Position numbers and translations under genes: made by a program. From NCBI RefSeq assembly GCF_008107725.1, contig NZ_VIRN01000061.1:310001-374000 (forward strand): DNA of 64,000 nucleotides. The letters are read 5' to 3'. Origin of the DNA: Marinobacter sp. BW6. GTDB taxonomy: Bacteria > Pseudomonadota > Gammaproteobacteria > Pseudomonadales > Oleiphilaceae. Of the stretch, positions 26,447 through 36,513 are shown in pieces (position 1 is the first letter of the stretch; every line of letters begins with the position of its first letter). The notes beneath the pieces were generated by a model. That model ran no database searches and was not told the DNA's origin. It saw only the letters and a list, made by a program, of their open reading frames with translations.

Positions 26447-26917
26447 TCAGCTGGCAGGCGTCGTTTTCTGTTCGCTGGCCATTGCTGACATCACCTCCTG
26501 TTCCCTGGGCCCGGGCAGAACACCTGTCAACCAGGCTTCGATGACCGGCTCACCGTGCTGGTTCGAGAGCACCGCTTCGGCCCGGGCCCGGTTCCGCTCA
26601 TCCACATCGGTGATCGTGAACACGCAGGTGATGGTGTCGCCGAAATACACCGGCCGGAGGAAGCGAAAGTTCATTCCGGACGCCAGCCAGCCTATCTGCC
26701 CGCCCACTTCCGTGATCATTCCACCAACCAGCAGACCATGGCATATCTTGCCCTGCAGGTTCTTGGCTTGCGCGAAGTCGTCGCTGTAGTGGACCGGATT
26801 CTGATCGCGACTGATCTCACCAAAGGACAGGGTCTCATCCTCGGTGAACGTTCGTGACAGGGTAAACGAATCCCCGGCTTTCAGGCCGGCAATGGCTCTC
26901 TTTCGGATATCGGACAT
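26447..26917 (-). CDS. MaoC-like (R)-specific enoyl-CoA hydratase family protein
   Basis: A 156-residue hot-dog protein. SRDQNPVHYSDDFA supplies the Asp/His hydratase dyad of PhaJ/MaoC-type enzymes, followed by KICHGLLVGGMIT. These enzymes add water to 2-enoyl-CoA to give (R)-3-hydroxyacyl-CoA, linking beta-oxidation to polyester or other pathways. The C-terminal ~20 residues (SAMASEQKTTPAS) look disordered. It converges on the RIO kinase gene, 18 bases away, and lies just downstream of a CopD-like gene on the same strand. Confidence 0.87.
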   Translation of the reverse strand: MSDIRKRAIAGLKAGDSFTLSRTFTEDETLSFGEISRDQNPVHYSDDFAQAKNLQGKICHGLLVGGMITEVGGQIGWLASGMNFRFLRPVYFGDTITCVFTITDVDERNRARAEAVLSNQHGEPVIEAWLTGVLPGPREQEVMSAMASEQKTTPAS

Positions 26918-26944
26918 GGTCTCGGTTCCCGATTGATCAGCCGG

Positions 26945-27400
26945 TTACAGGTACCGACCGCCAGACCCTATGGCGACCACAATCAGCCCGAGGATCAGAT
27001 TGATACCTACAAGTCGGCGAATTTTTCCCACCTGAACGCCGCCAGCCTGCGGATCCTTGTCTGCCACCGCCTGCTTGAGCCGGCGGAAAGGCGCAAAATA
27101 AACATGGAAGTAGAGCAGCATCATCACCAGGCCAAGAGTCTGCATGGCGTGAATGTGCCAGCCAGCACCGGCCATACCGCCAAACACACTGAAAATCATC
27201 CAGTAGCCAGTGACCAGTATCAGCAGAACTGACAGCCACACCCACCGGAAGAAGCGCTCAAGCGTCCTGGACCAGAGAACGCCACGCTGAGAGGCTTCCA
27301 CAACCTCAACCACCGCCGGGCGCATCGCCATGTAGGCGAAGAACATGCCGCCAACCCAGATCACCGCTGAAAGAACGTGCAGTGCAATTGCCAGACTCAT
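26945..27400 (-). CDS. CopD family membrane protein
   Basis: A 151-residue four-helix membrane protein. It begins MSLAIALHVLSAVIWVGGMFFAYMAMRP, the first helix of the CopD/YebZ-type domain with its conserved His, and a second His-containing helix is AGWHIHAMQTLG. CopD proteins are linked to copper handling, and the histidines could also hold haem. No copper genes are adjacent (a PCu(A)C gene lies 3 kb away). It lies 27 bases upstream of the MaoC gene on the same strand. Confidence 0.78.
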   Translation of the reverse strand: MSLAIALHVLSAVIWVGGMFFAYMAMRPAVVEVVEASQRGVLWSRTLERFFRWVWLSVLLILVTGYWMIFSVFGGMAGAGWHIHAMQTLGLVMMLLYFHVYFAPFRRLKQAVADKDPQAGGVQVGKIRRLVGINLILGLIVVAIGSGGRYL

Positions 27401-27423
27401 AAAACTACCCCTTGATGTGGCCT

Positions 27424-28485
27424 TCAGATGATTTCCAGTTCTACCCGATTACGGCCGCCGGTCTTACCGCGGTATAGGGCGTCGTCCGCTCGACTGACCG
27501 CCGCACTCAGGTCTTCGCCAGCCCGCAGTTCGCTCACCCCGATACTGATCGTAACCTTGGCATCAGCGCCGACAATGGCACTCCAGTCCCTGGCCCCAAA
27601 CGCCTTGCGTATCCGCTCGGCACTTGCCTGGGCTCTTGAGGAATCTGTATCAGGAAGGATGATCAGAAACTCCTCACCGCCCCATCTACTGATCAGATCC
27701 TGAGCCCTCAGTTCCTCACGAATCACATCGGCAACGAAGCCCAGCACCCTGTCACCGGTTTCGTGGCCGTAGGCGTCATTGATAGCCTTAAAGTGATCGA
27801 CATCCAGCAGAAGAAAACCAACCGGATGGCCACTGCGCTTGAATCGGGCCAGCTCCTTTTCAGCGAGGTAGGTCATGTGCCGCCGATTGAACAGCCCGGT
27901 CAGTGAATCCGTTGTTGCCATTTCCCGGAGCTTGCGCTGAGCTGTCACTACCATTCTTAGGTAGTAGGAAGCCAGGTAGCTGAACATAGCGAAGACCACA
28001 CTCAAATTGAAAAGATGGACAATGTTCAGCGCTGTCTGGGGTATAGGCTGCAGGGGATCCAAATACCACATCAAAGCATCCAGCGCGACGTAGTAACTCC
28101 AGAGAGCCAGCAGGGCGTAGACAGCCCATCTCCGGGACGCAGAAACACAGATCGCCGGTATAAAGATCAACAGGTAATAATGGAAGCCGCTCTCCCAGCC
28201 AATAAGAACGATACCAAGCCCGGCATGACCAAGCACCTCTGCCCAGATCAGTGCAACCGCAATACTGTTCCTGTGGTATTTGAGCGCGTAATAGGCCCCG
28301 GCATACATGGCCACGCTGACCACGTTCACCCATGCCAGAATAGGCGAACCCAGGGCGTGGAAGAGAAAGAAAAAAATGACATCCACAGTTCCGGCAATCT
28401 GGGCGCATCGCATCGCGAGTCGCCAGAACTGGGGCCTGCGCTCTCTGGCAGGCTCATAATTCATTGGGGTATTCGCACTGTTCAT
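27424..28485 (-). CDS. Membrane-bound diguanylate cyclase
   Basis: A 353-residue protein with about six membrane helices (residues 20-185), a short coiled-coil linker, then a complete GGDEF domain. The signature is GGEEF, with the DVDHFKAINDAYGHETGD block. An RAQD motif exactly five residues before the signature is a normal inhibitory I-site, so the enzyme should make c-di-GMP and be feedback-inhibited. The frame extends to 28545; the ATG at 28485 is chosen because AAAGGA lies upstream and no ribosome binding site fits the longer form. The sensor domain resembles no ligand family I can name. Confidence 0.88.
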   Translation of the reverse strand: MNSANTPMNYEPARERRPQFWRLAMRCAQIAGTVDVIFFFLFHALGSPILAWVNVVSVAMYAGAYYALKYHRNSIAVALIWAEVLGHAGLGIVLIGWESGFHYYLLIFIPAICVSASRRWAVYALLALWSYYVALDALMWYLDPLQPIPQTALNIVHLFNLSVVFAMFSYLASYYLRMVVTAQRKLREMATTDSLTGLFNRRHMTYLAEKELARFKRSGHPVGFLLLDVDHFKAINDAYGHETGDRVLGFVADVIREELRAQDLISRWGGEEFLIILPDTDSSRAQASAERIRKAFGARDWSAIVGADAKVTISIGVSELRAGEDLSAAVSRADDALYRGKTGGRNRVELEII

Positions 28486-28577
28486 TTCGGCAGCATTCCT
28501 TTGTAAGGGCACAAGAATACCCGTTAATCCGGAATCCTGCTTCATGCCAATGTAAACAATTGGAAATTATCCCGGCA

Positions 28578-29249
28578 TCACCAGGGCAGCTCCTCACCAT
28601 TGCTATGCCAGAAAGAGCCCGTGTTCTCAACGGTCAGACCATCAATACGCTCAGCCAGCCCTTTCGCCGATTCCTCCGGGGTGATCAGGCCACCAAAATT
28701 CACCATGCGGGTTTGAACATAGCCGGGATGCAGTTGGGCCACAGCAATGCCGCGAGGCTTCAGATCCATCGCAAGGGACTTGCCAAAGGCATTGAGCGCT
28801 GCTTTGGAGGCGCGGTACCCGTAGCGGCCACCGGAGTCGTTATCTGCGATAGAACCCATGCGGCTGGTGATATTGGCGATTTTTCCACCAGAGGGGATCT
28901 GGTCAACCAACGCCTCAGCCACCCTGAGCGGAGCGTAAGTGTTGATTTCCATCTGGGTACGGATGGAATCAAAATCGATACTGCCGAGCTTCTCGTCCTG
29001 CAGCAGGCCGGCATTGTTGATCAGCAGATCAATGCGTTCGCCTTTCAGGCTGGCCGCAAGTTTGCCCACACCCTCATCGGTCGTCAGGTCAACGCCGTCG
29101 ATGATACGCGCGGCAATCTCTTTAAGCTCTGACGAGGCTTCCCGACAGACCCCGATCACGGCGCAGCCGCGGCCCGCATACAGCCGGACAAGTTCCAAAC
29201 CAATGCCCCGGTTTGCCCCGGTGATCACTATGACGGAATTCTTCGACAT
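28578..29249 (-). CDS. SDR family oxidoreductase
   Basis: A 223-residue short-chain dehydrogenase of the C-factor/carbonyl reductase type: TGANRGIG (residues 10-17), NNAG near 79, the catalytic YGYRASKAAL near 138, and LHPGYVQTRM, a sequence common in this subgroup. AGGAGG lies before the ATG. It is followed by the diguanylate cyclase on the same strand, with a 92-base gap. The substrate is not evident. Confidence 0.88.
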   Translation of the reverse strand: MSKNSVIVITGANRGIGLELVRLYAGRGCAVIGVCREASSELKEIAARIIDGVDLTTDEGVGKLAASLKGERIDLLINNAGLLQDEKLGSIDFDSIRTQMEINTYAPLRVAEALVDQIPSGGKIANITSRMGSIADNDSGGRYGYRASKAALNAFGKSLAMDLKPRGIAVAQLHPGYVQTRMVNFGGLITPEESAKGLAERIDGLTVENTGSFWHSNGEELPW

Positions 29250-29395
29250 ATCAGCCTCCTCGACGATCAGTAAAGTTCATGGAGCTTCACATCCCATGCG
29301 CTCAAGAGCAATCAACAATACGGAATCGACCTGCTTGCAAATGCTATTTTTCTGTAAGATAACGGGTAATTTAATCGATGGTCGCTCGGAGCAGC

Positions 29396-30226
29396 ATGTC
29401 AGCAGCACTTGTTTTCGCAGTATTCGCAGTGACCCTGATCGCAGCAACGGTTTTCTACCTCTTCTTCTACCGCACTTGGCGGCGAGAACGGGAACTTAAA
29501 GCACCTTTTCCGGCTCTCTGGCGGCAACACCTTGATTCGAACGTGCCGCTTTACCGAAAACTTCCGGAACCACTGAAGCGGGCGTTGGAGCAGCGAGTGC
29601 AGCTCTTTGTCTCTGAAAAGGAGTTTTACGGCTGTGACGGCTTTGAGGTGGATGACACCGTCAGAGTCACCATTGCCGGCCACGCCTGCCTGCTGATTCT
29701 TGCCCGCCCGTATTCGGATTTTGATGAGGTAAGTAGCATTCTGGTCTATCCCGATGCCTATCATGTCAGAGACATTGAAAGCGACGGACTGGTTGTCAGC
29801 GAGAGTCATGAAATTCGGGCCGGCGAAGCTTCAAGCCGGGGCCAGGTGGTGCTGGCCTGGAAGGAATGCGAGGAAGCAGCCGGAAAACCACATAGCGGCC
29901 ACAACGTAATGCTCCATGAGTTCGCCCACCAACTGGATTATCTGGACGGCACCGCGGACGGCGCGCCACCCCTGGAAGGCGAACAGGCCAGGCACTGGCA
30001 GATCTCAATGACCCGCGCCTACGAACATCTGAGACATTCTCTGCATCACCACCACAAGCCATGGCTTGATCCCTATGGCGCCACCGAGCCGGCCGAATTC
30101 TTCGCGGTGCTGACCGAGGCATTTTTCCAGCAACCAGGCCATCTCAAGCATGAGCAGCCCGAAGTTTACAAGGCCCTGCAAGGGTATTATCGGCTGGACC
30201 CGACAACGCTCTGGCAGGATGCCTGA
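29396..30226 (+). CDS. mtfA: MtfA-like zinc-dependent peptidase (M90)
   Basis: A 276-residue protein with an N-terminal membrane helix (about residues 4-24, LVFAVFAVTLIAATVFYLFF), then the MtfA/Mlc-titration-factor domain. The zinc motif HEFAHQLDYLDG (HExxH) lies near residue 174, and EPAEFFAVLTEAFF provides the distal Glu. Enteric MtfA is soluble and binds the glucose repressor Mlc, while this longer form is membrane-anchored, as in many marine bacteria. The ATG at 29396 is preferred over 29378 because of a nearby CGGAG, but either is possible. Confidence 0.87.
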   Translation: MSAALVFAVFAVTLIAATVFYLFFYRTWRRERELKAPFPALWRQHLDSNVPLYRKLPEPLKRALEQRVQLFVSEKEFYGCDGFEVDDTVRVTIAGHACLLILARPYSDFDEVSSILVYPDAYHVRDIESDGLVVSESHEIRAGEASSRGQVVLAWKECEEAAGKPHSGHNVMLHEFAHQLDYLDGTADGAPPLEGEQARHWQISMTRAYEHLRHSLHHHHKPWLDPYGATEPAEFFAVLTEAFFQQPGHLKHEQPEVYKALQGYYRLDPTTLWQDA

Positions 30227-30290
30227 CGGTTGTGAGAGACCGATGTGTGGTTCACTATGTAGGAAAGCGGATCAGTTGGAGGAAGTGCAA

Positions 30291-30467
30291 ATGCCAGCCA
30301 TAGGATGGATCTTTATAATTGTCGCCCTGGCCTTGATAGTGGGCAGCCTGATGATACTGCGTGACAGTGCACACAGCATGAAAATCTCCGATGAAAAAAT
30401 GAAGAAGATTCAGGCCCGCAAAGCGGAGATCGAGGCCGAGGAGAGCGCTGAAGACAAGGAATGGTAG
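30291..30467 (+). CDS. DUF2897-like small membrane protein
   Basis: A 58-residue protein. An N-terminal membrane helix (MPAIGWIFIIVALALIVGSL) is followed by a charged helix (MKISDEKMKKIQARKAEIEAEE) likely to be a short coiled coil. It matches the small DUF2897 family of unknown function. The strong GGAGGAAG site at 30278-30285 marks this ATG; a longer open frame upstream overlaps mtfA and is not supported. It is probably co-transcribed with mtfA, 64 bases upstream. Confidence 0.78.
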   Translation: MPAIGWIFIIVALALIVGSLMILRDSAHSMKISDEKMKKIQARKAEIEAEESAEDKEW

Positions 30468-30504
30468 CCCGGCCAGCGTAATGACCTGAACCGGGCAGAT
30501 GCGC

Positions 30505-31014
30505 TCAGTGCCCGCTATGGTCCATTACCTTGCCTGAGTGTTCAATACTCTGGCTTTTCATCATCTCGCCGTCCAGCGATTCAACCGTAAGCTCAACCTG
30601 CATATCTTCCGCGCCTTCAAAACTCAGAGTCAACGGAATGCGCTCACCCTCGCGCAACGGGCTTTTCAGTTTTTCCAGCATCAGGTGAAAGCTGTGGGGT
30701 TTCAACTCCACGGTAGTACCCGCCGGGATTGGAAGTCCGCCTTTAACTGGCGCCATTCGCATCACACCATCGTGCATGCTGGTCTCGTGAATCGACACGC
30801 TACCTGCCCTGGGGGTTGTGGCACCAACCAGGGTAATATCACTGCTGCCGCTGTTAGAGATACTCATATACCCCACCCCCATGGGCGTACCAGGCGGTGT
30901 CGGTCGGCTCCACGGATGATCAACCTTGACCGGGCCATGGCTGTAATCATGGGCAATAGCTGTCGGGGCAACCAGGGCCAATGCCAGCACCAATACGCTC
31001 AGGCAGTACTTCAT
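30505..31014 (-). CDS. Periplasmic copper chaperone PCu(A)C
   Basis: A 169-residue exported protein: the signal peptide is MKYCLSVLVLALALVAPTAIA, cleaved after AIA. The PCu(A)C domain has the copper ligands spread as HETSMHDGVMRM and, about 20 residues later, HSFHLM (the HxM half). The C-terminus is His/Met-rich. The family delivers Cu(I) to the CuA centre of cytochrome c oxidase. The long open frame upstream of 31014 lacks a signal peptide at its start, so the ATG at 31014 is used. No SCO or oxidase gene is next to it. Confidence 0.9.
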   Translation of the reverse strand: MKYCLSVLVLALALVAPTAIAHDYSHGPVKVDHPWSRPTPPGTPMGVGYMSISNSGSSDITLVGATTPRAGSVSIHETSMHDGVMRMAPVKGGLPIPAGTTVELKPHSFHLMLEKLKSPLREGERIPLTLSFEGAEDMQVELTVESLDGEMMKSQSIEHSGKVMDHSGH

Positions 31015-31275
31015 GTCCAGTGTTCCTTGTCGATGATGTAGGGATACAGGATAGAAAGACCGCTCCGCGGATCCAAGCTTTTCAGTGCGACGAATGGTCG
31101 CAGATGAACCTGCGGAGCCCCAGCTCAAGTTCCCTTATAGGCAAACGCAGTCATCAATGGAACTAAATGCCACCAAATGTGACAACAGGGTAACACCGTC
31201 CCCATGAACCCCTGGCTCCGGGCGGCGTAAACTCGTTTTGATCCATAATGGCTAATCCGAGAGAGGAGCTTTCAA

Positions 31276-31995
31276 ATGAACGTGATGTCTGTACTCAACC
31301 AGGTAATGAAACAGGCGCAGGGCGGTCAAGGCCAGGGTGGCGGCATGGACGTCAACAAGATGGTGAACAGCCTTGGCAGCCAGCTCAAGGGCGGCCAGGG
31401 GTCCGGTTCAGGCATCGACGTAAAGAGCCTCCTGGGCGGCGGAGCCCTCGGCATGATGCTGGGTTCAAAACGCGGCCGGAAGATGGGCGGCAAAGCCCTG
31501 AAATACGGTGCCCTCGCTGGCGTGGGTGTATTGGCGTGGAAAGCCTATCAGAACTACCAGACCAACGGTCAGAATCCGGCGCAGCCGGCAGCGGCCCAAC
31601 AAGGCCAACCACTGGAGCAACTGCAGGGACAGGCGCAGGAACAAAGGGGACTGGAAATACTCCAGGCCATGATCATGGCAGCCCGCGCTGACGGCCACAT
31701 AGACGCCAACGAACGCGCGCTGCTTACCCAGGAGATTGAAAAACTGGGACCGGATGACGAACTCCACGCCTGGATCCAGCGGCAGTTCGACGCCCCGCTG
31801 GATGCATCTGCCCTGGCCCGCAATGCCGACTCGCCACAGGCAAGCCGGGAAATCTACATCGTCAGCGCAGTCATGATTGATGAGCAGAACCCCATGGAAC
31901 GGGCGTGGCTGGATCAACTGGCCAGCGCCCTGCAACTCGACCCGAGCCTTGCCAGGGAGCTCGAGCAACAGATCCAGAATGCTACAACGGGGTAA
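31276..31995 (+). CDS. DUF533 / TerB-like tellurite-resistance family protein
   Basis: A 239-residue protein with a glycine/glutamine-rich low-complexity N-terminus (QAQGGQGQGGGMD...), a possible short membrane segment around residues 75-90 (YGALAGVGVLAWKAY), a Gln-rich linker, then a TerB-like helical domain (about 115-235). That domain includes MIMAARADGHIDANERALL, an acidic metal-binding-like loop. DUF533 proteins (YebE) belong to the envelope-stress regulon in enteric bacteria. AGAGGAG precedes the ATG. It stands alone. Confidence 0.85.
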   Translation: MNVMSVLNQVMKQAQGGQGQGGGMDVNKMVNSLGSQLKGGQGSGSGIDVKSLLGGGALGMMLGSKRGRKMGGKALKYGALAGVGVLAWKAYQNYQTNGQNPAQPAAAQQGQPLEQLQGQAQEQRGLEILQAMIMAARADGHIDANERALLTQEIEKLGPDDELHAWIQRQFDAPLDASALARNADSPQASREIYIVSAVMIDEQNPMERAWLDQLASALQLDPSLARELEQQIQNATTG

Positions 31996-31998
31996 AAG

Positions 31999-32337
31999 TC
32001 AGGCTTTCTTGACGAATTCCGATTTCAGTTTCATGGCGCCAATACCGTCGATCTTGCAGTCGATATCGTGATCGCCTTCAACCAGGCGGATACTCTTTAC
32101 TTTGGTGCCCACTTTAACCACGGAACTGGAGCCCTTGACCTTCAGATCCTTGATAACAGTCACTGAATCGCCATCCTGAAGTTCATTGCCGTTGGCGTCG
32201 CGAATCATCTTCGCGGCGTCCGCCGCCGCAGCCTCCGCCTCAGACCACTCATGCCCGCACTCGGGGCATACCAGTTGAACGCCGTCCTCATAGGTGTACT
32301 CGGAACTGCACTGCGGGCATGGCGGAAGCTGTGACAT
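31999..32337 (-). CDS. yjdM: YjdM/PhnA family zinc-ribbon protein
   Basis: A 112-residue protein: the N-terminal zinc ribbon has CPQC and CPEC pairs (residues 6-9 and 25-28), and the C-terminal SH3-like part ([17 protein letters not shown]...) is highly conserved in the YjdM (old name PhnA) family. Despite the old name, it is not a phosphonate hydrolase and its role is unknown. The ATG at 32337 is chosen because AGGA lies 7 bases upstream; another ATG lies at 32343. It converges on the DUF533 gene with 3 bases between stops. Confidence 0.87.
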   Translation of the reverse strand: MSQLPPCPQCSSEYTYEDGVQLVCPECGHEWSEAEAAAADAAKMIRDANGNELQDGDSVTVIKDLKVKGSSSVVKVGTKVKSIRLVEGDHDIDCKIDGIGAMKLKSEFVKKA

Positions 32338-32377
32338 TATCATTTCCTGTTCATTGAATGTGCGCGGGATTATACCA

Positions 32378-32950
32378 TCAACGCCCGGGCGACACCCTCG
32401 CGAGAACCCTGGGATCTTCCGACAGAGGCAAGGCAATGATCGCTCCCTCATTCGACGACGGAAAAATCCCGGTCAGCCCCGTAATATTCACCTGATGCGA
32501 CACCATAATGACCGGCGCCCCTTCCTCCAACTGATTCACCAGAGTAATCGTCTGCCGCGTCTGAGTCGGCCCGCCTCCACGATTCCGGAAAAAAGAATTC
32601 AGCGACGGCCACTCCGTCACCTCACCCATGTCCATGCCCGATGCGGTATCCATACAGCGACACCACTGACTGCTGAACACCCGCGCCTCGGTAATGCCAT
32701 GGTCTGCCAGAAACGGCTTCCACGCGCGAGCCTGCTCCCGCCCGGTATCGTTCAGATTCCGCTGGGTGCTGCAATCGTTGATATCAAAGTTCCCTGGATC
32801 TCCGGTCCCCGGCGCCAATGCATGGCGAAGCATCAGAACAGCCCGTCCGTCTCTCAGAGCCTCCCAGGCTTCTTCGTTGTTATCGGCGGCGGAAACGCTG
32901 AAACACATGGCGACCGCCAGAAATGCGGTTAGGATAGATCTGGCAAGCAT
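32378..32950 (-). CDS. Exported histidine phosphatase superfamily protein
   Basis: A 190-residue protein with a signal peptide ([22 protein letters not shown]). The histidine phosphatase domain has an altered RHG motif, LMLRHA (RHA), near residue 42 and a second catalytic His in [10 protein letters not shown] near 151. A Cys pair in [11 protein letters not shown] and another in NDCSTQ suggest periplasmic disulphides. The substrate is unknown. The gene is divergent from the DUF188 gene, and a large hairpin element (33021-33203) lies between them. Confidence 0.83.
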   Translation of the reverse strand: MLARSILTAFLAVAMCFSVSAADNNEEAWEALRDGRAVLMLRHALAPGTGDPGNFDINDCSTQRNLNDTGREQARAWKPFLADHGITEARVFSSQWCRCMDTASGMDMGEVTEWPSLNSFFRNRGGGPTQTRQTITLVNQLEEGAPVIMVSHQVNITGLTGIFPSSNEGAIIALPLSEDPRVLARVSPGR

Positions 32951-33313
32951 AGTTGTTACCTCCTGAAAAAAATCCTATGAAGCTGTGCAATGCGCGGATG
33001 AACTGACGATGTCCGATTGAGGCATTGGGAGAGCCCTTCCAAAAATGTTGAAGGCCAGGGATGGCCTGAAACAAGCGCACATGGGCGAAGCAAACGTTAA
33101 TGAAGCGAAGCTTCATGTGCGGCTGAGCGACAGCAATCTGTGATTGCTGGCCGGACCCCGAAGGGGTGCTCGTAGCGGTTTTTGGAAGGGCTCTCCCAAT
33201 GCCTCCAGCACCAACCTCGAAGGCTTACCAAGAGATACGCGGACAATATCTATCAGGCTCATATAAACAAAAGGTAAACTCCCAACAGAACCAAGCCGTA
33301 AGAAGGAACTACC
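32951..33313. other. 363-base intergenic region holding hairpin element 1
   Basis: The region between the divergent histidine phosphatase and DUF188 genes has no credible gene. About half of it is the inverted-repeat element at 33021-33203. The flanks must hold the promoters of both genes; I see no clear -35/-10 pair. Confidence 0.6.
33021..33203. repeat. Hairpin element 1: 25-bp perfect inverted repeat with structured interior
   Basis: The left arm at 33021-33045 begins GGCATTGGGAGAGCCC, and the right arm at 33179-33203 is its exact complement over all 25 bases. The 133-base interior starts with GGCCAGGGATGGCC (33053-33066), a stem-loop shared with element 2. It also has CGCACATG (33076-33083) opposite CATGTGCG near 33114-33121, CAGCAATC/GATTGCTG (33131-33149), and CCCC-GAA-GGGG (33157-33166). 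No target-site duplication is seen at the ends. The arms have no sequence similarity to the arms of elements 2 and 3. Confidence 0.8.
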
Positions 33314-33766
33314 ATGCCAATCTGGGTCGACGCCGACGCCTGCCCCGTCCCAATCCGGGAAATCATCTGCCGCGCCGCCACCCGCTGGCAAATAGACACG
33401 ACCTTCATCGCCAACCACGCCATCACCCTGCCACCGAGCCCTTACATCAAGCGCCGACAGGTCCCCCAGGGCTTCGATGTAGCCGACAACGAAATCATGG
33501 ACCAGATGAACAAGGGCGATCTCGTCATCACGCAGGATATCCCCCTGGCAGCCGAAGCCATTGAAAAAGGCGCTGACGTCTTCAACCCCCGCGGCCAGGC
33601 CTTCACCAAAGAGAATATTCGCCAGCGTCTGGCCATGCGGAACTTTATGGAAGAAATGCGAAACGCTGGCCAGGTCACCGGAGGACCAGCCCCCTTCAGC
33701 CAGACCGACCGTAAGGAATTTGCCGACAAGCTTGACCGCTGGCTACAAAGAAACGCACGCAGTTGA
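33314..33766 (+). CDS. YaiI/YqxD family protein (DUF188)
   Basis: A 150-residue protein with the PIN-like DUF188 sequence: MPIWVDADACPVPI at the N-terminus (acidic residues of a nuclease-like site), FDVADNEIMDQMNKGDLVITQDIPLA in the middle and the conserved NPRGQAFTKENI. The family is widespread and its function is not established, though a PIN-like fold suggests RNA metabolism. AAGGAA precedes the ATG. Its stop codon overlaps the first Fur-box candidate of the iron operon. Confidence 0.9.
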   Translation: MPIWVDADACPVPIREIICRAATRWQIDTTFIANHAITLPPSPYIKRRQVPQGFDVADNEIMDQMNKGDLVITQDIPLAAEAIEKGADVFNPRGQAFTKENIRQRLAMRNFMEEMRNAGQVTGGPAPFSQTDRKEFADKLDRWLQRNARS

Positions 33767-33783
33767 TAATGATTCTATTTTAA
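33763..33783. promoter_or_regulatory. Candidate Fur box upstream of the ABC exporter gene
   Basis: TTGATAATGATTCTATTT starts at 33763 and matches 15 of 18 positions of the Fur-type pattern TTGATAATGATTATCATT. It overlaps the DUF188 stop codon and lies about 85 bases before the ABC exporter ATG, in front of an iron-uptake operon. The match is seen directly; binding is inferred. Confidence 0.65.
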
Positions 33784-33868
33784 AACCCAGGCAGATCCGC
33801 TACCCTTCCGGCCTTATTGATTGCAGGCTCAACGAGGGCCTGCCTGATTCACGGGAGAGAAGCGGAGT

Positions 33869-35671
<1,803 letters not shown>

Positions 35672-35682
35672 CGCAATATATA

Positions 35683-35703
35683 TTGATAGTGATTCGCATT
35701 TAA
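35683..35703. promoter_or_regulatory. Candidate Fur box upstream of fhuC
   Basis: TTGATAGTGATTCGCATT starts at 35683 and matches 15 of 18 positions of the Fur pattern TTGATAATGATTATCATT. It lies in the 68-base gap between the ABC exporter and fhuC, about 37 bases before the fhuC ATG, which suggests that the import genes have their own iron-controlled promoter. Confidence 0.7.
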
Positions 35704-35739
35704 ATTATTCTGCAGGCCCTCAGCATTTCGGGAGCCTGC

Positions 35740-36513
35740 ATGCCTGTTTTCTTCGACGTCTCCAATCTTGATGTCCGCATTGGCGACACCACCATACTTC
35801 AGAACCTGAACCTCGGTTTCGTTGAGGGTGAGGTAACAGCCCTGCTCGGGCATAACGGCTCCGGCAAGTCCACCCTGCTCAAGGTGCTTGCCCGTCAGCT
35901 TGCACCCTCAACCGGCAATGTCCGGCTTCTGGGCAAATCCTTCCGGAGCAGGGGTGCACGGGAATTTGCCCGCAATGTGGGTTACCTGCCCCAGCATCCG
36001 CCGGGAACCGACGGTTTGACGGTTCGCGAGCTGGTTGCCCTGGGGCGCTACCCCTGGCGCGGACCGCTGGGACGCTATAACGAGGAAGACCACCGGCTGA
36101 TCACCCGGGCCATTGAGGACACCGGACTCGGCCAGTTCCAGCATCGCTCTGTCGACACGCTCTCCGGTGGTGAACGTCAGCGCGCGTGGATTGCCATGCT
36201 GCTGGCCCAGCAAACACGATGCCTGCTGCTGGATGAGCCCATATCCGCCCTGGATGTGAAACATCAGGTGGAAACCCTGCGTCTGGTCCATCGTCTCGCC
36301 GAGCAACGGGATCTTACGGTTGTCGTGGTGCTGCACGATGTGGATCTGGCGGCCCGGTTCTGCGACCGTCTGGTCGCCCTGAAATCCGGGCAACTGGTTG
36401 CCGATGGCAGCCCCCGGGAAATCATGGATTCCGGCATCCTGGAATCCATTTATGGCGTGCCCATGGGCGTGATGGAGCGCGCGCCCGGACAGTGGGTGTC
36501 CTATGTTCACTAG
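35740..36513 (+). CDS. fhuC: Ferric-siderophore ABC importer ATPase (FhuC/FecE type)
   Basis: A 257-residue ATPase: Walker A GHNGSGKST (residues 38-46), Q-loop YLPQHPP, signature LSGGERQRAW (about 140), Walker B CLLLDEPISALD and H-loop VLHDVD. ALGRYPWRG is typical of ATPases of siderophore and B12 importers. It provides energy for inner-membrane import of ferric hydroxamates together with the FhuD- and FhuB-like products encoded next. Its end overlaps the fhuD start by 11 bases. It is likely Fur-controlled through the box at 35683. Confidence 0.9.
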   Translation: MPVFFDVSNLDVRIGDTTILQNLNLGFVEGEVTALLGHNGSGKSTLLKVLARQLAPSTGNVRLLGKSFRSRGAREFARNVGYLPQHPPGTDGLTVRELVALGRYPWRGPLGRYNEEDHRLITRAIEDTGLGQFQHRSVDTLSGGERQRAWIAMLLAQQTRCLLLDEPISALDVKHQVETLRLVHRLAEQRDLTVVVVLHDVDLAARFCDRLVALKSGQLVADGSPREIMDSGILESIYGVPMGVMERAPGQWVSYVH

